Positions 49,201 to 58,789 of a stretch of 64,000 bases of DNA are shown here, one piece after another. The position numbers were made by a program, and so were the translations under genes. Numbering within the stretch: the stretch's first letter is position 1; each line of letters opens with the position of its first letter. Source of the DNA: Nilaparvata lugens (lineage: Eukaryota > Arthropoda > Insecta > Hemiptera > Delphacidae). The stretch covers positions 1,404,086-1,468,085 of the forward strand of contig NC_052507.1 of NCBI RefSeq assembly GCF_014356525.2. Reading direction: 5' to 3'. The notes below the pieces were generated by a model. That model saw only the letters and a list, made by a program, of their open reading frames with translations. It did no database searches and was not told where the DNA came from.

Positions 49201-52200
49201 CGCATGCTCGGAGTGATGTCTCACGCGACATGTGTCGCATGAAACCGGTTCCGTGCGAAACCTGTCCGATACACAGGCGATGCCTCGAACATCTGTCGCA
49301 AGCAGTGAGTAAGCTCTGATTTTACAACACAGGTTGGTTTCATATGCGACATGCCTCGGACATGAGATTTGTCGTAGAAATCATGTCTACGACACCAGTG
49401 TGAAGCCCCCCTTACTCTATTGGTGAAAACCATGCTTGAATTCAAACAAATCAATTAAAGATTTACCACGCACCTCCCTCCTCTGTGCACTCATCCTGGT
49501 GAGACTGGCCGTCAACCGGTGCAATCGTTTCTCCTCGTCTCTCAGCTTCTTTCTTTGTTCAGCAGCCACCCTCTGTAGATCAGAGTGGGCGCGACGGGTA
49601 GGGTTGTAGGAGAGACCGGGGTGGGGGGTCTCGATGCTGGGCAGATGTGAAGGTCTCAGGTGAGTCAGTTTGGGGATTTTCACATCCAGCTGACCGGTGT
49701 TGGTCAGCAGATGTCGGGTAGTGTCTTCTTCCAACCATTCGCCGACATCTAGGCAGAAAAAATATAAAATAATATTAATTTCTACAAGATAATTGTAAGC
49801 AGCAAGTGGGCTCTTAGTATAAAATAACAGGTGATTCAGGTTTCATTTATCTTTCATTTTTTATCAGCTACTCATTCTCAAGTTTAATTTCAGCTAATGA
49901 TCATCTCTCTATTGATCCATTCATCAAATCATCACAAATAATGACATTTGTACTGTATTATTCATATTGAATGAAAAAGACTAAGGAATTGTCAAAAACC
50001 ACAGATTTATTGATACTTGAAAGACCGGTTTCGGTTATTACACCATTGTCAATCTCTGATTAACAGAAATTGTTTATCACAGATTGACAATGGTGTAATA
50101 ACCGAAACCGGTTTTTCTAAGTATTAATTAAGTATTAATAAATCCGTGGTTTTTGACAATTTCTTAGTCTTTTTCATTCAATATGAATAATTACCACAAT
50201 ATAGACTTCTCAACTACACAAAAAGTATTAACATTCATCAACTGGGCTTTAAATAATTGTGGAGAGTTGCCTTTGTAAATGAATGAATGGAAAGATAAAT
50301 AAAATTGACAAATAACACCTTTTTTCTGTACAATTTATAAAAATAGATAAATCAATAAATAAGTGGATAAATAAATTTTATGGTCCGAATGTTGGGTGAA
50401 GTCAAGTAAATTGTTTCTAAATAAAAATACCATTTAAAATTGATTCATTCATGATAAAAACAAGCACAACACTAACAAACCACTAATGGAATTACTCACA
50501 AAATGCTAGAGTTTATGAGATAGAGAAGATTTCTTTTCATTTTATTAATCCGTAAAGAGGCACATTTTATATTGACTAGGTTTTGAAAATTATGGCGTTC
50601 ATCACATAACATTAATATACAGCATGTCTGATTAGTCACTCCCTATTTTTATACAGCTATAGTTTCTTTATTTATGAACCAATTTTGTTAGATAGAGCAA
50701 TCCTTGAGGTTGTGTTTAACACCAATTTTCATTTGTTTCAGTTTAAAAATGCACCCTCTCTTCACTGTGGAAGAACGAGCCAAAATAGCAGCTCGTTATG
50801 TGGTCTGAGGATCTGTGGTGCGAGTACAAAGATGGTGGAGGGCTGAACGAGGGATTTATGCAAACTGGAAGCAAAACCACTGAGATCTTTCTTAAGAATC
50901 GTTGCAACAGAGTAACGTCAAAGACCACTTTCACGAGATCCTTGACGCAGTGATTTCTCAGGACTCCTCATGAACATTTCACGAACTCTGTCAACATTCT
51001 TCTGTCCTTGACGTTGATGGTCTTCCTGATTGTCTTGCATCAGTGACACTCCCTCTTGTTAGTAATTTGGAATGGGAATTTTCAACAGATTTTGCATCCA
51101 GTTTTGCATAGATCCCTCCACCATATTTGTACCCGCACCACAGATCCTCAGACCACATAACGAGCTGCTATTTTGGCTCGTTCTTCCAGTCAAGAGAGGG
51201 GGCATTTTTAAAGTGAAACAAATAAAAATTGGTGTTAAACATGACCTCAAGGATTGCTGTATCTAACAAATGTAGTTCTAACAAAATTGATTCATAAATA
51301 GAGAATCTATAGCTGTATAAAAATATGGAGTGACTTATCAGACACCCTGTTTATCAATAATGTATAAATACATTGTTGAAGACGATTTTTGAAGTATGAC
51401 TTATCAGACACCCTGTTTATCAATAATGTATAAATACATTGTTGAAGACGATTTTTGAAGTATGACAGTCGTAAGTCCCATTGACGGCTTAAATTATATA
51501 TTCAAGCGGTGGGACCTCCCCGCAAGAGACTATTTTGAAGTTTTTTGCAGCAGCTCTTGCACGTATGTCGCAGTGTATGGCATTTACTCAACAAATAATT
51601 TGTTGTTTTGAGGTTTTTCATGGATAATTTTGAGGGTTTTCTTTAACCAAGTGGAGAAAGTTTCCTTAATGACTTATCTATTTAAATCAGAATGTGACTC
51701 GTTACTACTAAAGAAAGTTGCATTTGGAGGGATCAAGCATTTTTGCTTACATAGATTTTGTCGGTTGCCGTGATCTGCTGGGCGTAATTTTATTATCAAG
51801 CAAACATTAATTTAAAAAGATAGAAATCCAAATCATAAATGCACAATCCCTTTTAAATTGCGATCTGAAATAATTTAATTTTAATTAAGATAAATTTAAT
51901 TTTAAATACCCAATAGGTATTTATAGGAAATATAGGAAATATATATAATAGAGTACTAAGAGGGCTTTTTATGTTGAGAAGGTTGGCTGGAAGTGTGACA
52001 ATAGAGGTCTTGAAAACAGTTTACTTTGCGATTATCCACAGTCACCTAGCCTATGGTATAATTTTGTGGGGAAATAGTCCTTTGGCTGGTAAACTTTTCC
52101 TGCTACAGAAGAGAGCCATTAGAATATTACACAATGAAGAGCCACGTAGTCATTGTAGACCATTGTTTATTGAGAATAAAATTCTGACTCTTCCTTCTAT

Positions 52201-55200
52201 GTATGTCCTGGAATGTCTGTGTTATGTCAAAAAGAACCTGGATAAATTTAGCCTCAACTCTGATAGGCATACATACAATACAAGAGGGGCAAGTAATATA
52301 GGTGTCGAATGGTGCTCTTCCAGCGCATCATTGAGAAGTTTCAGGGCCCAATCTCTCAGATTTTATAATGCCCTTCCGTCATTGGTAAGAGACCTAGATG
52401 CCACCCAATATAAAGATAGAGTTAGGAAAGGCCTAATAAGAGGTGGACTTTACAAGGTACCTGAATTTTATAAAATTTCACAGTCTATGTAAATCTGTTA
52501 CTATTGTGTATTTTTAGGCTGTGTATACTTAGTTTGTAATCTTGTTTAATAAGGAAATTTTAGATGTAATTGTGTTTTAGCTGTGTAGACTTTTGTATTG
52601 TTAATTATTTTGTATTATTTTGTATACTTGTGACGATGACCAATGTTTATTGTAAACCGAATGGTAATAAATATATTATTATTATTATACAAAACAATGA
52701 GAATGTCGAGCTGAACGTTCCTGTGATCTTTGGACTGCTGTTCTCATCCTCTGCACATTTTCTTGCTCATGTTCTAATGGATCAGTATACTACCAGTTCC
52801 CTCCAGCTTCCGAACTCAGGACCGTTCTGTGCTGGCATTAGGAACGATGATAATACATGGATGTTGAACTATCGTCAAACAGCTCGTTACCACGAGAAAT
52901 GATTAATTATTGACACGGACTAAATTTCAACTCTAACACAGCTCATGTGTCATTCGAAGCATACTGCTTAATCGGTTATATGGAGCACCAGTGCAGCAAA
53001 ATTAAAATGAAGTTGGTAACAGTGACTGCTGTGGCTGCTATAGTGAGCAGAGGTGCAACCAAGCACAACGCGCTAATTATTACTATTATATATTATAACG
53101 AGGACAGCAACAGCACAATGCCACCACAGCACACACCACACAGCTGCCCCCCGCCATTCAAACACACATACATTATTCAGGCAATTTTACCCATAATTAC
53201 CCACTTTTCATATTCAATGGTAACTGTAGGAAAAATTTAATGTGAAATACGTGCGCAAAGTTCGTTTGCTGCACTCAAGAAACCATTCCGCCCTCGCCTA
53301 CGGCTCGGGCGTAAACGTTTCTTTCGATGCAGCAAACTGTCACTTTGCGCACTAGTTGCACAAATAACTATATCAAAATTAGACAGATTTTTCTTCACTG
53401 AGATTAAATTATAATATATATACAGACAAGGCAAGGTCATAATTTTGTGTTCTACAAAAATTCCTCTACAAGATTCATTGTATTTCATACCAAATATAAC
53501 TCTAAGTGCTTTCTTTTGCCATATAAATGCTTTTTTGAAGAAGATGAGTTGCCCCACAGTTTTACTCCATAAATCAAGTGTGAATGGAAGAGACCAAAGT
53601 AAATCATTTTAATTACATCAAGGTTTACACAATATTTCAGTCTTCGTAAGAGAAATGCATTGCATTAATTTTAAATACATTGTTGAAGACGATTTTTGAA
53701 GTATGACAGTCGTAAGTCCCATTGACGGCTTAAATTATATATTCAAGCGGTGGGACCTCCCCGCAAGAGACTATTTTGAAGTTTTTTGCAGCAGCTCTTG
53801 CACGTATGTCGCAGTGTATGGCATTTACTCAACAAATAATTTGTTGTTTTGAGGTTTTTCATGGATAATTTTGAGGGTTTTCTTTAACCAAGTGGAGAAA
53901 GTTTCCTTAATGACTTATCTATTTAAATCAGAATGTGACTCGTTACTACTAAAGAAAGTTGCATTTGGAGGGATCAAGCATTTTTGCTTACATAGATTTT
54001 GTCGGTTGCCGTGATCTGCTGGGCGTAATTTTATTATCAAGCAAACATTAATTTAAAAAGATAGAAATCCAAATCATAAATGCACAATCCCTTTTAAATT
54101 GCGATCTGAAATAATTTAATTTTAATTAAGATAAATTTAATTTTAAATACCCAATAGGTATTTATAGGAAATATATATAATAGAGTACTAAGAGGGCTTT
54201 TTATGTTGAGAAGGTTGGCTGGAAGTGTGACAATAGAGGTCTTGAAAACAGTTTACTTTGCGATTATCCACAGTCACCTAGCCTATGGTATAATTTTGTG
54301 GGGAAATAGTCCTTTGGCTGGTAAACTTTTCCTGCTACAGAAGAGAGCCATTAGAATATTACACAATGAAGAGCCACGTAGTCATTGTAGACCATTGTTT
54401 ATTGAGAATAAAATTCTGACTCTTCCTTCTATGTATGTCCTGGAATGTCTGTGTTATGTCAAAAAGAACCTGGATAAATTTAGCCTCAACTCTGATAGGC
54501 ATACATACAATACAAGAGGGGCAAGTAATATAGGTGTCGAATGGTGCTCTTCCAGCGCATCATTGAGAAGTTTCAGGGCCCAATCTCTCAGATTTTATAA
54601 TGCCCTTCCGTCATTGGTAAGAGACCTAGATGCCACCCAATATAAAGATAGAGTTAGGAAAGGCCTAATAAGAGGTGGACTTTACAAGGTACCTGAATTT
54701 TATAAAATTTCACAGTCTATGTAAATCTGTTACTATTGTGTATTTTTAGGCTGTGTATACTTAGTTTGTAATCTTGTTTAATAAGTAAATTTTAGATGTA
54801 ATTGTGTTTTAGCTGTGTAGACTTTTGTATTGTTAATTATTTTGTATTATTTTGTATACTTGTGACGATGACCAATGTTTATTGTAAACCGAATGGTAAT
54901 AAATATATTATTATTATTATTATTATTATTATACAAAACAATGAGAATGTCGAGCTGAACGTTCCTGTGATCTTTGGACTGCTGTTCTCATCCTCTGCAC
55001 ATTTTCTTGCTCATGTTCTAATGGATCAGTATACTACCAGTTCCCTCCAGCTTCCGAACTCAGGACCGTTCTGTGCTGGCATTAGGAACGATGATAATAC
55101 ATGGATGTTGAACTATCGTCAAACAGCTCGTTACCACGAGAAATGATTAATTATTGACACGGACTAAATTTCAACTCTAACACAGCTCATGTGTCATTCG

Positions 55201-58200
55201 AAGCATACTGCTTAATCGGAATTGGTTCTGCCGCCACTTGTAGAATTAAAACTAGATGAATACTAAAATGAGTAAGATAAAATTAATATATAAACATCTG
55301 GATTGAATTCAAATAAGAACAACTCACCAACTTCCTTCTTAAGCCAAGCATTATTTTTGAAAAGTCGCGCTTCCTCGAGCTTCTTTTTACGCTTCATTTT
55401 CTGTATCCTCTGCTTCCTAGTTGGCAGCTTCTCCTGAGTAGCTGCCTCTTTCTCTTTACGTTTTCTCTCAATGTCTTTCTGAATTACAGACTGTCGTTTC
55501 TCTTTAGTTCTTAGTATATTCCTGAAAGTGAGAATAGATGAACAAGTGAGTGAAGATTACTGTTCAAACAACATACTATACATAATGTATCTATTATAGA
55601 GAACAGATGCTAATAGTATAGATAATGTATCTATTCTACAGAGTTGTGCAGAGGAAACGCATGTTTTTCGAACAGCCAGTACTCGTCAACGGGAGAGGGT
55701 ATTGCCCTGGAACGAATGTTGGCAGACAACCCATACTATGCCATTTTTTTTAGAAACATTGAATCTGTAGTCACAGTGCAACGCTTTTTCGTCAATATTT
55801 TAGAGTTGAGGGTCGAGGTGCAATGCCCGATCGAAATACTGTACTCCGATGGGTTGCAGCGTTTAGGAGTACTAGTTCTGTGATGAGAAAGAAACCACCT
55901 GGTCTTCCCCGTTCAGTTCGTACTCCTGAAAATGTAGACTGAGTCAGTGTCGTCGAGTCGATCGTCTAGGACTAGTAATAACTGCCGAACTGACTCGGTC
56001 TACACTTTCCGGGGAACAGGAAAGACCAGGTGGTTTCTTTTTCATCACAGAACTAGTACACCTAAACGCTGCAACCCATCGGAGTACAATATTTCGATCG
56101 GGCATTGCACCTCGACCCTCAACTCTAAAATATTGACGAAAAAGCGTTGCACTGTGACTACAGATTCATTGTTTATAAAAAAAAACTTCTCAACAGTGAA
56201 CACACGATGTTGTACGTTCCAACGCTCATAGCAACTGAAATGACATAGTATGGGTCGTCTGCCAACATTCGTTCCAGGGCAATAACCTCTCCCGTTGACG
56301 AGTACTGGCTGTTCGAAAAACATGCGTTTCCTCAGCACAACTCTGTATAAGCTTATGTGATCATGAAATTCACAAGTGAGTAAAGATTACTCTTAAATTC
56401 AAACAATATTCTATAAATAATGTATCAAACTTACATAATCATAAGATGTACAAGTGAGTGAAGATTACTCTTGAATTCAAACACTATTCTATAAATAATG
56501 TATCCAACTTTTGTCATCTTCATAAATGGCAATCACTTTCTTGTACCTGACCAACTTGTCAATATCCATGTGGATGTTATATAATTGTAGATCAATAGAT
56601 AAACTAATCCATTCTAAAAATCTGATGCGCTATCAACAACGATTGAAGAATTACTCACCTTTTCGAGATGGGGTCTTCAACTTTGGATTCATTCTCCAAA
56701 CTCTGAAAGCACTTTGGAGGCTGTTGGGCTCTTTTCTTTTTCTCTCTTGCACTGACAAAGACAACGGAAGTCTTTTTGCTCGTATCTTGTGCCTCTTTAT
56801 CGATAGCGAATAGTTTGTCGTCATGTTTTTCGGAAAGAGAACCACTGAAAGAAATACAGTTTTTTAAAAAATGAGGTAAGTTATAGCAAAAAGGAAATAT
56901 AGCATAAGAAGATATCCCTGGTATTGGATGTTTATGTTCCAAATTTCAAACCGATGTCTTGTTAAAGCTGCGTTTACACCAAAGTTAATAACTTAATCTT
57001 TATAGATTATAATAGATGAACATTTATGTGTTTTGTCAAGTTCCGTTCAATCTATTAACATTTTGTTAATAGCTTTGGTGTAAACCCAGCTTAACTCAAA
57101 TCGATTATTATAGCATAAGAAGATATCCCATGATATAGGATGTTTATGATCCGAATTTCAAGTCGATGTCTTGTGAAATCAAGCCGATTACTGTCAACTA
57201 CAGTCTATTATTAGTGTTGTGTTGGTAGTGTAAGAGTGTAAAAACGGCACAGTATGAGAGACTACCACATAGCTTCACCAAAAAAAACTCTAGTGAGGTC
57301 CATGTTATAATGACAGTATTTGATCAACTTTGGTTTTGCTATCCTTGTCTATCATTCGACAAAGCCGGTGGTACTATCCTTTTATAGGTCCACAACTATA
57401 CCAATTAGGTTTTTTACAGTGTAGAAATATAATTAATTAATGCAGATAATCGGCATTGCTATTCTTCTATCTTTATCCACTGCCATTATAACGTGGACTT
57501 TACTATAGGCCTTCTATAGTGAGGTCCACGTTATAATGGCAGTGTTTGATTAGTATTGGTATTGCTATCCTTGTCTATCATTTAACAAAGCGGATAGCGC
57601 CATCTCTTTCTCGCTTTGCTCTGTTGCCAGATCGTCTTTTGATAATGAAGAATTAATAATTAACAAAATATTTCATCCAAATAGTCGGCAGCCATTTTCT
57701 GGTGTCCGGCGACTAATATTTGGTGTCACGGCTGGTGACCGTGGTGACCCTAATATAAGAACCCATACAGTTTCAATTCAAGATTGAACTTATTGAACAT
57801 TTCAATGAAAATGTATAAGTTTTATTGATTTAGCAGTCAAAATGGATGACAAATCAACTATTTAAAAATAAAAATCGGATTACTAATAAACTTTACCCAC
57901 AGCAGTGCAGTTTTTAAAATACAGACATTATAATAGCATAAATAGATCTGATGGTAGACTAAGATTATGATTATTCCTTAGTCCAAGTTGACATTTACAA
58001 GCTTAGAAAGGCCTACCTATAAATAGTTGCCAATAGATACTGGAAGAATAATAAATATTGAGATTGCATGATAATTTAAAACTTACCCAAGTCTTTCCTC
58101 GTGTAATTTATCTTCATAGAAATTTTCCACGTCTGTTATATCCGTGAATCTCCATGCCTTCTTTGTTTTCTTGGAGAACTTAGTCTTTTTCACGGGAGCC

Positions 58201-58202
58201 AT
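40650..58202 (-). CDS. NOP53: Ribosome biogenesis protein NOP53 (GLTSCR2), six exons found, C-terminal exon missing
   Basis: This gene spans six minus-strand exons: 58202-58087, 56844-56659, 55521-55328, 49748-49474, 47594-47380 and 40918-40650. Every donor is GT, every acceptor is AG, and the intron phases pair (2, 2, 1, 0, 2). The product, about 418 residues so far, follows NOP53 order: a basic N-terminus with KKAWRF; an ERLGGSLSE..DKLFAID segment like the vertebrate RTSGGLLSE..EKLFFVD; ENESKVEDP; basic helices; a GLSYNP motif; a Lys/Arg/Glu-rich helical part; and a QRRNIIEPR motif near the end. LFAID (residues 50-54) fits the LFx-hydrophobic-D motif by which Nop53 recruits the Mtr4/exosome helicase for 7S pre-rRNA trimming on pre-60S particles in the nucleolus. 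The C-terminal tail of about 30 residues was not found. Exon 6 has one frameshift. Kozak context at the start is good (ATCATGG). Confidence 0.93.
41304..41654. mobile_element. MITE with 95-bp inverted arms (NOP53 intron 5)
   Basis: Left GAGCCGGTTTCCGAGCTC and right GCTCGGAAACCGGCC. The arms also share TCTAGACTTTAAACAGCTGG and ACGGGGCGTAGTCG. No coding potential. Confidence 0.85.
42046..43082. mobile_element. TIR element of about 1.04 kb with a terminal hairpin
   Basis: Ends ATTGAGGCGGTATACGG and CCGTATACCGCCTCAATT, an inverted pair of about 32 bp including AAAGGGCACATAGA. Just inside the right end is a perfect 32-bp palindrome (43029-43060). A LINE scrap is nested at 42404-42692. The sequence left of it (41905-42045) matches 32500-32640 inverted. 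Superfamily unknown. Confidence 0.75.
42404..42692 (+). mobile_element. 5'-truncated LINE insertion with a perfect 15-bp target duplication
   Basis: Flanked by GGGGTAGGGCATCAC at 42389-42403 and 42693-42707. Encodes WIKQRRAQLIGHIIRHD and RGRPRLEYM, then DDRKAWRAA, the usual C-terminal end of non-LTR ORF2 proteins, followed by a TAA stop and a short (GA)n tail. Only the last 90 or so codons remain. The Met at 42305 lies outside the insertion, so that open frame is a chance fusion. Confidence 0.9.
43175..43510. repeat. Diverged repeat related to 41140-41300, plus unassigned sequence
   Basis: Shared CATGTATCAGAGGT and CAATAATGATCTAATAGAT strings. At 43350 GGGAGTTTCAAAACG begins sequence absent from the other copy. 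Lies in NOP53 intron 5. Confidence 0.55.
43511..45764. other. NOP53 intron 5, unassigned sequence
   Basis: AT-rich with two GC-balanced patches (43840-44000; 45000-45230). The first, with AATAAAGG at 44147, could be an LTR or an old non-coding exon. No partner was found. Confidence 0.4.
45772..45985 (+). pseudogene. Tc1/mariner-type transposase C-terminal fragment
   Basis: Encodes FQQDGCPAHFHNDVQ, then WPPRSPDLTPCDFFL, the second and third acidic-residue blocks of an IS630/mariner DDE/D transposase. A TGA interrupts directly after FFL, where a Trp is usual before GYVKDK, and GYVKDK follows in frame. The N-terminal HTH and first Asp are missing. No terminal repeats seen. Confidence 0.88.
46037..46882 (+). 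repeat. (TG)n-bearing dispersed repeat, copy 3 (full length)
   Basis: Starts ACTTTCCTTGCCCTATTACC, has the (TG)n tract at 46172-46266, and ends CACACCAGATTTTT. CTTTCCTTGCC near the left end is matched by GGCAAGGAAAG near the right end. In NOP53 intron 5. Confidence 0.9.
47380..47594 (-). CDS. NOP53: NOP53 exon 5
   Basis: Acceptor TTTGTTGAAACAG, donor GTAAGA, phases 0 to 2. Encodes ADWIAEMSSGLEEAKNKEP, then a Lys/Arg-rich helix ending KKKMADLY, matching the vertebrate TEKKTEQQRRREK region. Confidence 0.92.
47640..48330. mobile_element. MITE copies in tandem (NOP53 intron 5/exon 5 edge)
   Basis: A left half at 47793-47997 is followed by a complete copy at 47998-48330 (GAGGTCCACGTTATAATGGC ... 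CATTATAACGTGGACCTCAC). The first position overlaps only non-exonic sequence upstream (5') of exon 5 on the minus strand. The complete copy is the best reference for the family in this window. Confidence 0.88.
48430..48790. repeat. Dispersed repeat with TTAAGCGAGCAATT
   Basis: Shares ATTATATTAAGCGAGCAATT and ACGGATCTCGAAAAC with 22505-22640. No coding capacity. Confidence 0.6.
49010..49411. mobile_element. PIF/Harbinger-like MITE with TTA target duplication (NOP53 intron 4)
   Basis: Left GACGGGCTACACACTGGTGT and right ACACCAGTGTGAAGCCCCCC form imperfect 22-bp TIRs, flanked by TTA at 49007-49009 and 49412-49414. The interior is full of GTCGCATGTCTC-type variants. A 3-bp TTA/TAA duplication is the PIF/Harbinger signature; no transposase here. 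Confidence 0.75.
49474..49748 (-). CDS. NOP53: NOP53 exon 4 with the SYNP motif
   Basis: Acceptor TTTTCTGCCTAG. Encodes VGEWLEEDTTRHLLTNTG, a Pro-rich linker, PGLSYNP and a basic helix ending SAQRRE. Two donors are possible: GAG|GTGCGT (used here, because it matches the phase-0 start of exon 5) and GTGCGTG|GTAAAT, which would break phase. Confidence 0.9.
49950..50226 (+). mobile_element. Foldback element family A, copy 3 (NOP53 intron 3)
   Basis: Same arms as 21348-21568 (TTGATACTTGAAAGACCGG ... GACAATTTCTTAGTC) and same orientation, with the GTGTAGTTGAGAAG-type end on the right. Target duplication not clear (possibly GTATTA). Confidence 0.8.
50622..51353. mobile_element. Long-TIR mariner-related element (NOP53 intron 3)
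   Basis: Arms of about 215-240 bp: left 50622-50835 and right 51112-51353 are reverse complements with scattered differences. Read inward, each arm holds a short coding remnant like FTVEERAKIAARY...VVRVQRWWRAE, resembling the N-terminal HTH (DUF4817-like) of arthropod mariner-type transposases. The middle (50890-51060, minus) looks like more of the same HTH region. No catalytic domain. Confidence 0.65.
51332..51463. repeat. 66-bp direct duplication
   Basis: ACTTATCAGACACCCTGTTT to TTTTTGAAGTATG is present twice head-to-tail, overlapping the right end of the long-TIR element and the start of the 1.5-kb duplication. Confidence 0.95.
51971..52492 (+). pseudogene. LINE reverse transcriptase C-terminal fragment, copy 1
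   Basis: 173 codons. TVYFAIIHSHLAYGIILWGN and LQKRAIRILHNEEPRSHC are the usual segments after the RT core in jockey/CR1-like non-LTR ORF2. The RT active site and endonuclease are absent (5' truncation). The 3' UTR runs to about 52690 and ends in (ATT)n. The frame itself is intact and identical in both copies, which reflects recent duplication. Confidence 0.88.
52570..52690 (+). repeat. LINE 3' UTR and (ATT)n tail
   Basis: ACCGAATGGTAATAAATATATT followed by ATT units. The open frames over this region in both copies are not genes. Confidence 0.7.
52976..53371. repeat. Inverted part of the TTCCTACAGTTACC repeat family
   Basis: GGTAACTGTAGGAAAAATTT (53218) and GAAACCATTCCGCCCTCGCC match 30611-30780 in reverse. 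It separates the two 1.5-kb copies. Confidence 0.75.
53372..53655 (-). pseudogene. LINE reverse transcriptase C-terminal fragment, minus strand
   Basis: Encodes LLRRLKYCVNLDVIKMIYFG and FHSHLIYGVKLWGN, then after a frameshift IWQKKALRVIFGMKYNES and IMTLPCLYIYYNLISVKKNL. Same protein region as 51971-52492 but from a different, older element. Confidence 0.82.
53672..55219 (+). repeat. 1.5-kb direct duplication, copy 2
   Basis: Second copy of 51431-52975 (see that entry for differences). About 100 bp upstream, in transcript terms 3', of NOP53 exon 3. Confidence 0.95.
54203..54724 (+). pseudogene. LINE reverse transcriptase C-terminal fragment, copy 2
   Basis: Protein identical to the fragment at 51971-52492; part of the duplicated segment. 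Its (ATT)n tail (about 54907-54932) is longer. Confidence 0.88.
55328..55521 (-). CDS. NOP53: NOP53 exon 3
   Basis: Acceptor CTCACTTTCAG, donor GTGAGT, phases 2 to 1. Encodes NILRTKEKRQSVIQKDIER, a strongly basic helix and ARLFKNNAWLKKEV, the region matching the vertebrate KKLRRKEQLWEKL stretch. Confidence 0.93.
55639..56345. mobile_element. Foldback of two mariner-type 5' halves with TA target duplication
   Basis: Starts CAGAGTTGTGC and ends GCACAACTCTG, flanked by TA (55637-55638, 56346-56347). Left arm 55639-55960 and right arm about 55985-56345 are reverse complements. The left arm lacks some 40-80 bp present in the right arm. Each arm, read inward, encodes the N-terminal HTH of an arthropod mariner-type transposase: NIESVVTVQRFF and, in another frame, TVLRWVAAFRSTSSVM then LPRSVRTPENVD. 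In NOP53 intron 2. Catalytic half absent. Confidence 0.85.
56659..56844 (-). CDS. NOP53: NOP53 exon 2 with the Mtr4-binding motif
   Basis: Acceptor TTTCTTTCAG, donor GTGAGT, phase 2 on both sides. Encodes GGSLSEKHDDKLFAID, a Lys-rich part and ENESKVEDPISK. LFAID is at 56799-56813. Confidence 0.94.
56966..57090. mobile_element. 125-bp MITE with TTAA target duplication (NOP53 intron 1)
   Basis: AGCTGCGTTTACACCAAAG and CTTTGGTGTAAACCCAGC, flanked by TTAA (56962-56965, 57091-57094). It interrupts a sequence whose relative lies at 57140-57200 without the insert. Confidence 0.82.
57290..57690. mobile_element. One MITE with both ends plus one half MITE (NOP53 intron 1)
   Basis: 57292-57511: CTAGTGAGGTCCATGTTATA to ATAACGTGGACTTTACTATA. 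57516-57690: left half only, from TATAGTGAGGTCCACGTTAT to AATATTTCATCCAA. Confidence 0.85.
58087..58202 (-). CDS. NOP53: NOP53 exon 1 (start codon)
   Basis: 38 codons plus two bases, beginning MAPVKKTKFSKKTKKAW and ending HEERL plus GG. Donor GTAAGT. A at -3 and G at +4 support the ATG; no closer in-frame upstream ATG is seen. Confidence 0.93.
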
Positions 58203-58780
58203 GATTGCAGTGTTTTATTGTAAGAATAAATCTTGCGTTTATTGAATTGTTTTACCACTGGTACAAATTATTATTGCTTGAAAGATATATACAAAAGAAG
58301 ATTACATTCACTGACAAGCATGCAAACAAACTTCTAATTGGTTGAGGTTAGATTAAAGAATTAGAAAAAGAAGATAACCTCAAAATAAACGAAGAGATGA
58401 CTTCATACATCGCAATCAAGGACGCTGTGGCTATTTCAGCGCCATTTTCAAACTTCTGTTATCGACAGATTGAAGTTACCGGTAAACGGTATTTTGATAC
58501 CACAAAAAAAGGGAAGGTACTGAAATATGGCCTAAAGAATAATATCTTGGTAATAGTTACACTGTATACCTTAAAATTGTTATCCTACTAACTTTGTAAC
58601 AGCGAAAATTAACATAATCTTTGAATATTTATTTTTCATAGATTTTGACATTGCCCATACAAAAGTTTTGTCCACAGGATATCCTTGGGAACTTTTGGGA
58701 ATTTTCAAGGGAAGTCCTCAATATCCCATTGGGATGTCCCTTGGACATTCACAGGATCTCCTTGGGCTGTTTTATGTTTA
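58203..58780. other. Presumed NOP53 promoter/5' UTR side, unassigned
   Basis: AT-rich; no clear TATA box or initiator. The open frame 58397-58591 plus matches nothing known. Confidence 0.35.
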
Positions 58781-58789
58781 ACAAACATT

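Larger units (their letters stand above)
51431..52975 (+). repeat. 1.5-kb direct duplication, copy 1
   Basis: Nearly identical to 53672-55219. Differences I found: one extra GGAAATATA near 51929, four fewer ATT units near 52677, and G/T at about 52554. Contains a LINE 3' end with its tail and about 285 bp of unrelated 3' flank, so the duplication is segmental and not due to retrotransposition. Confidence 0.95.
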
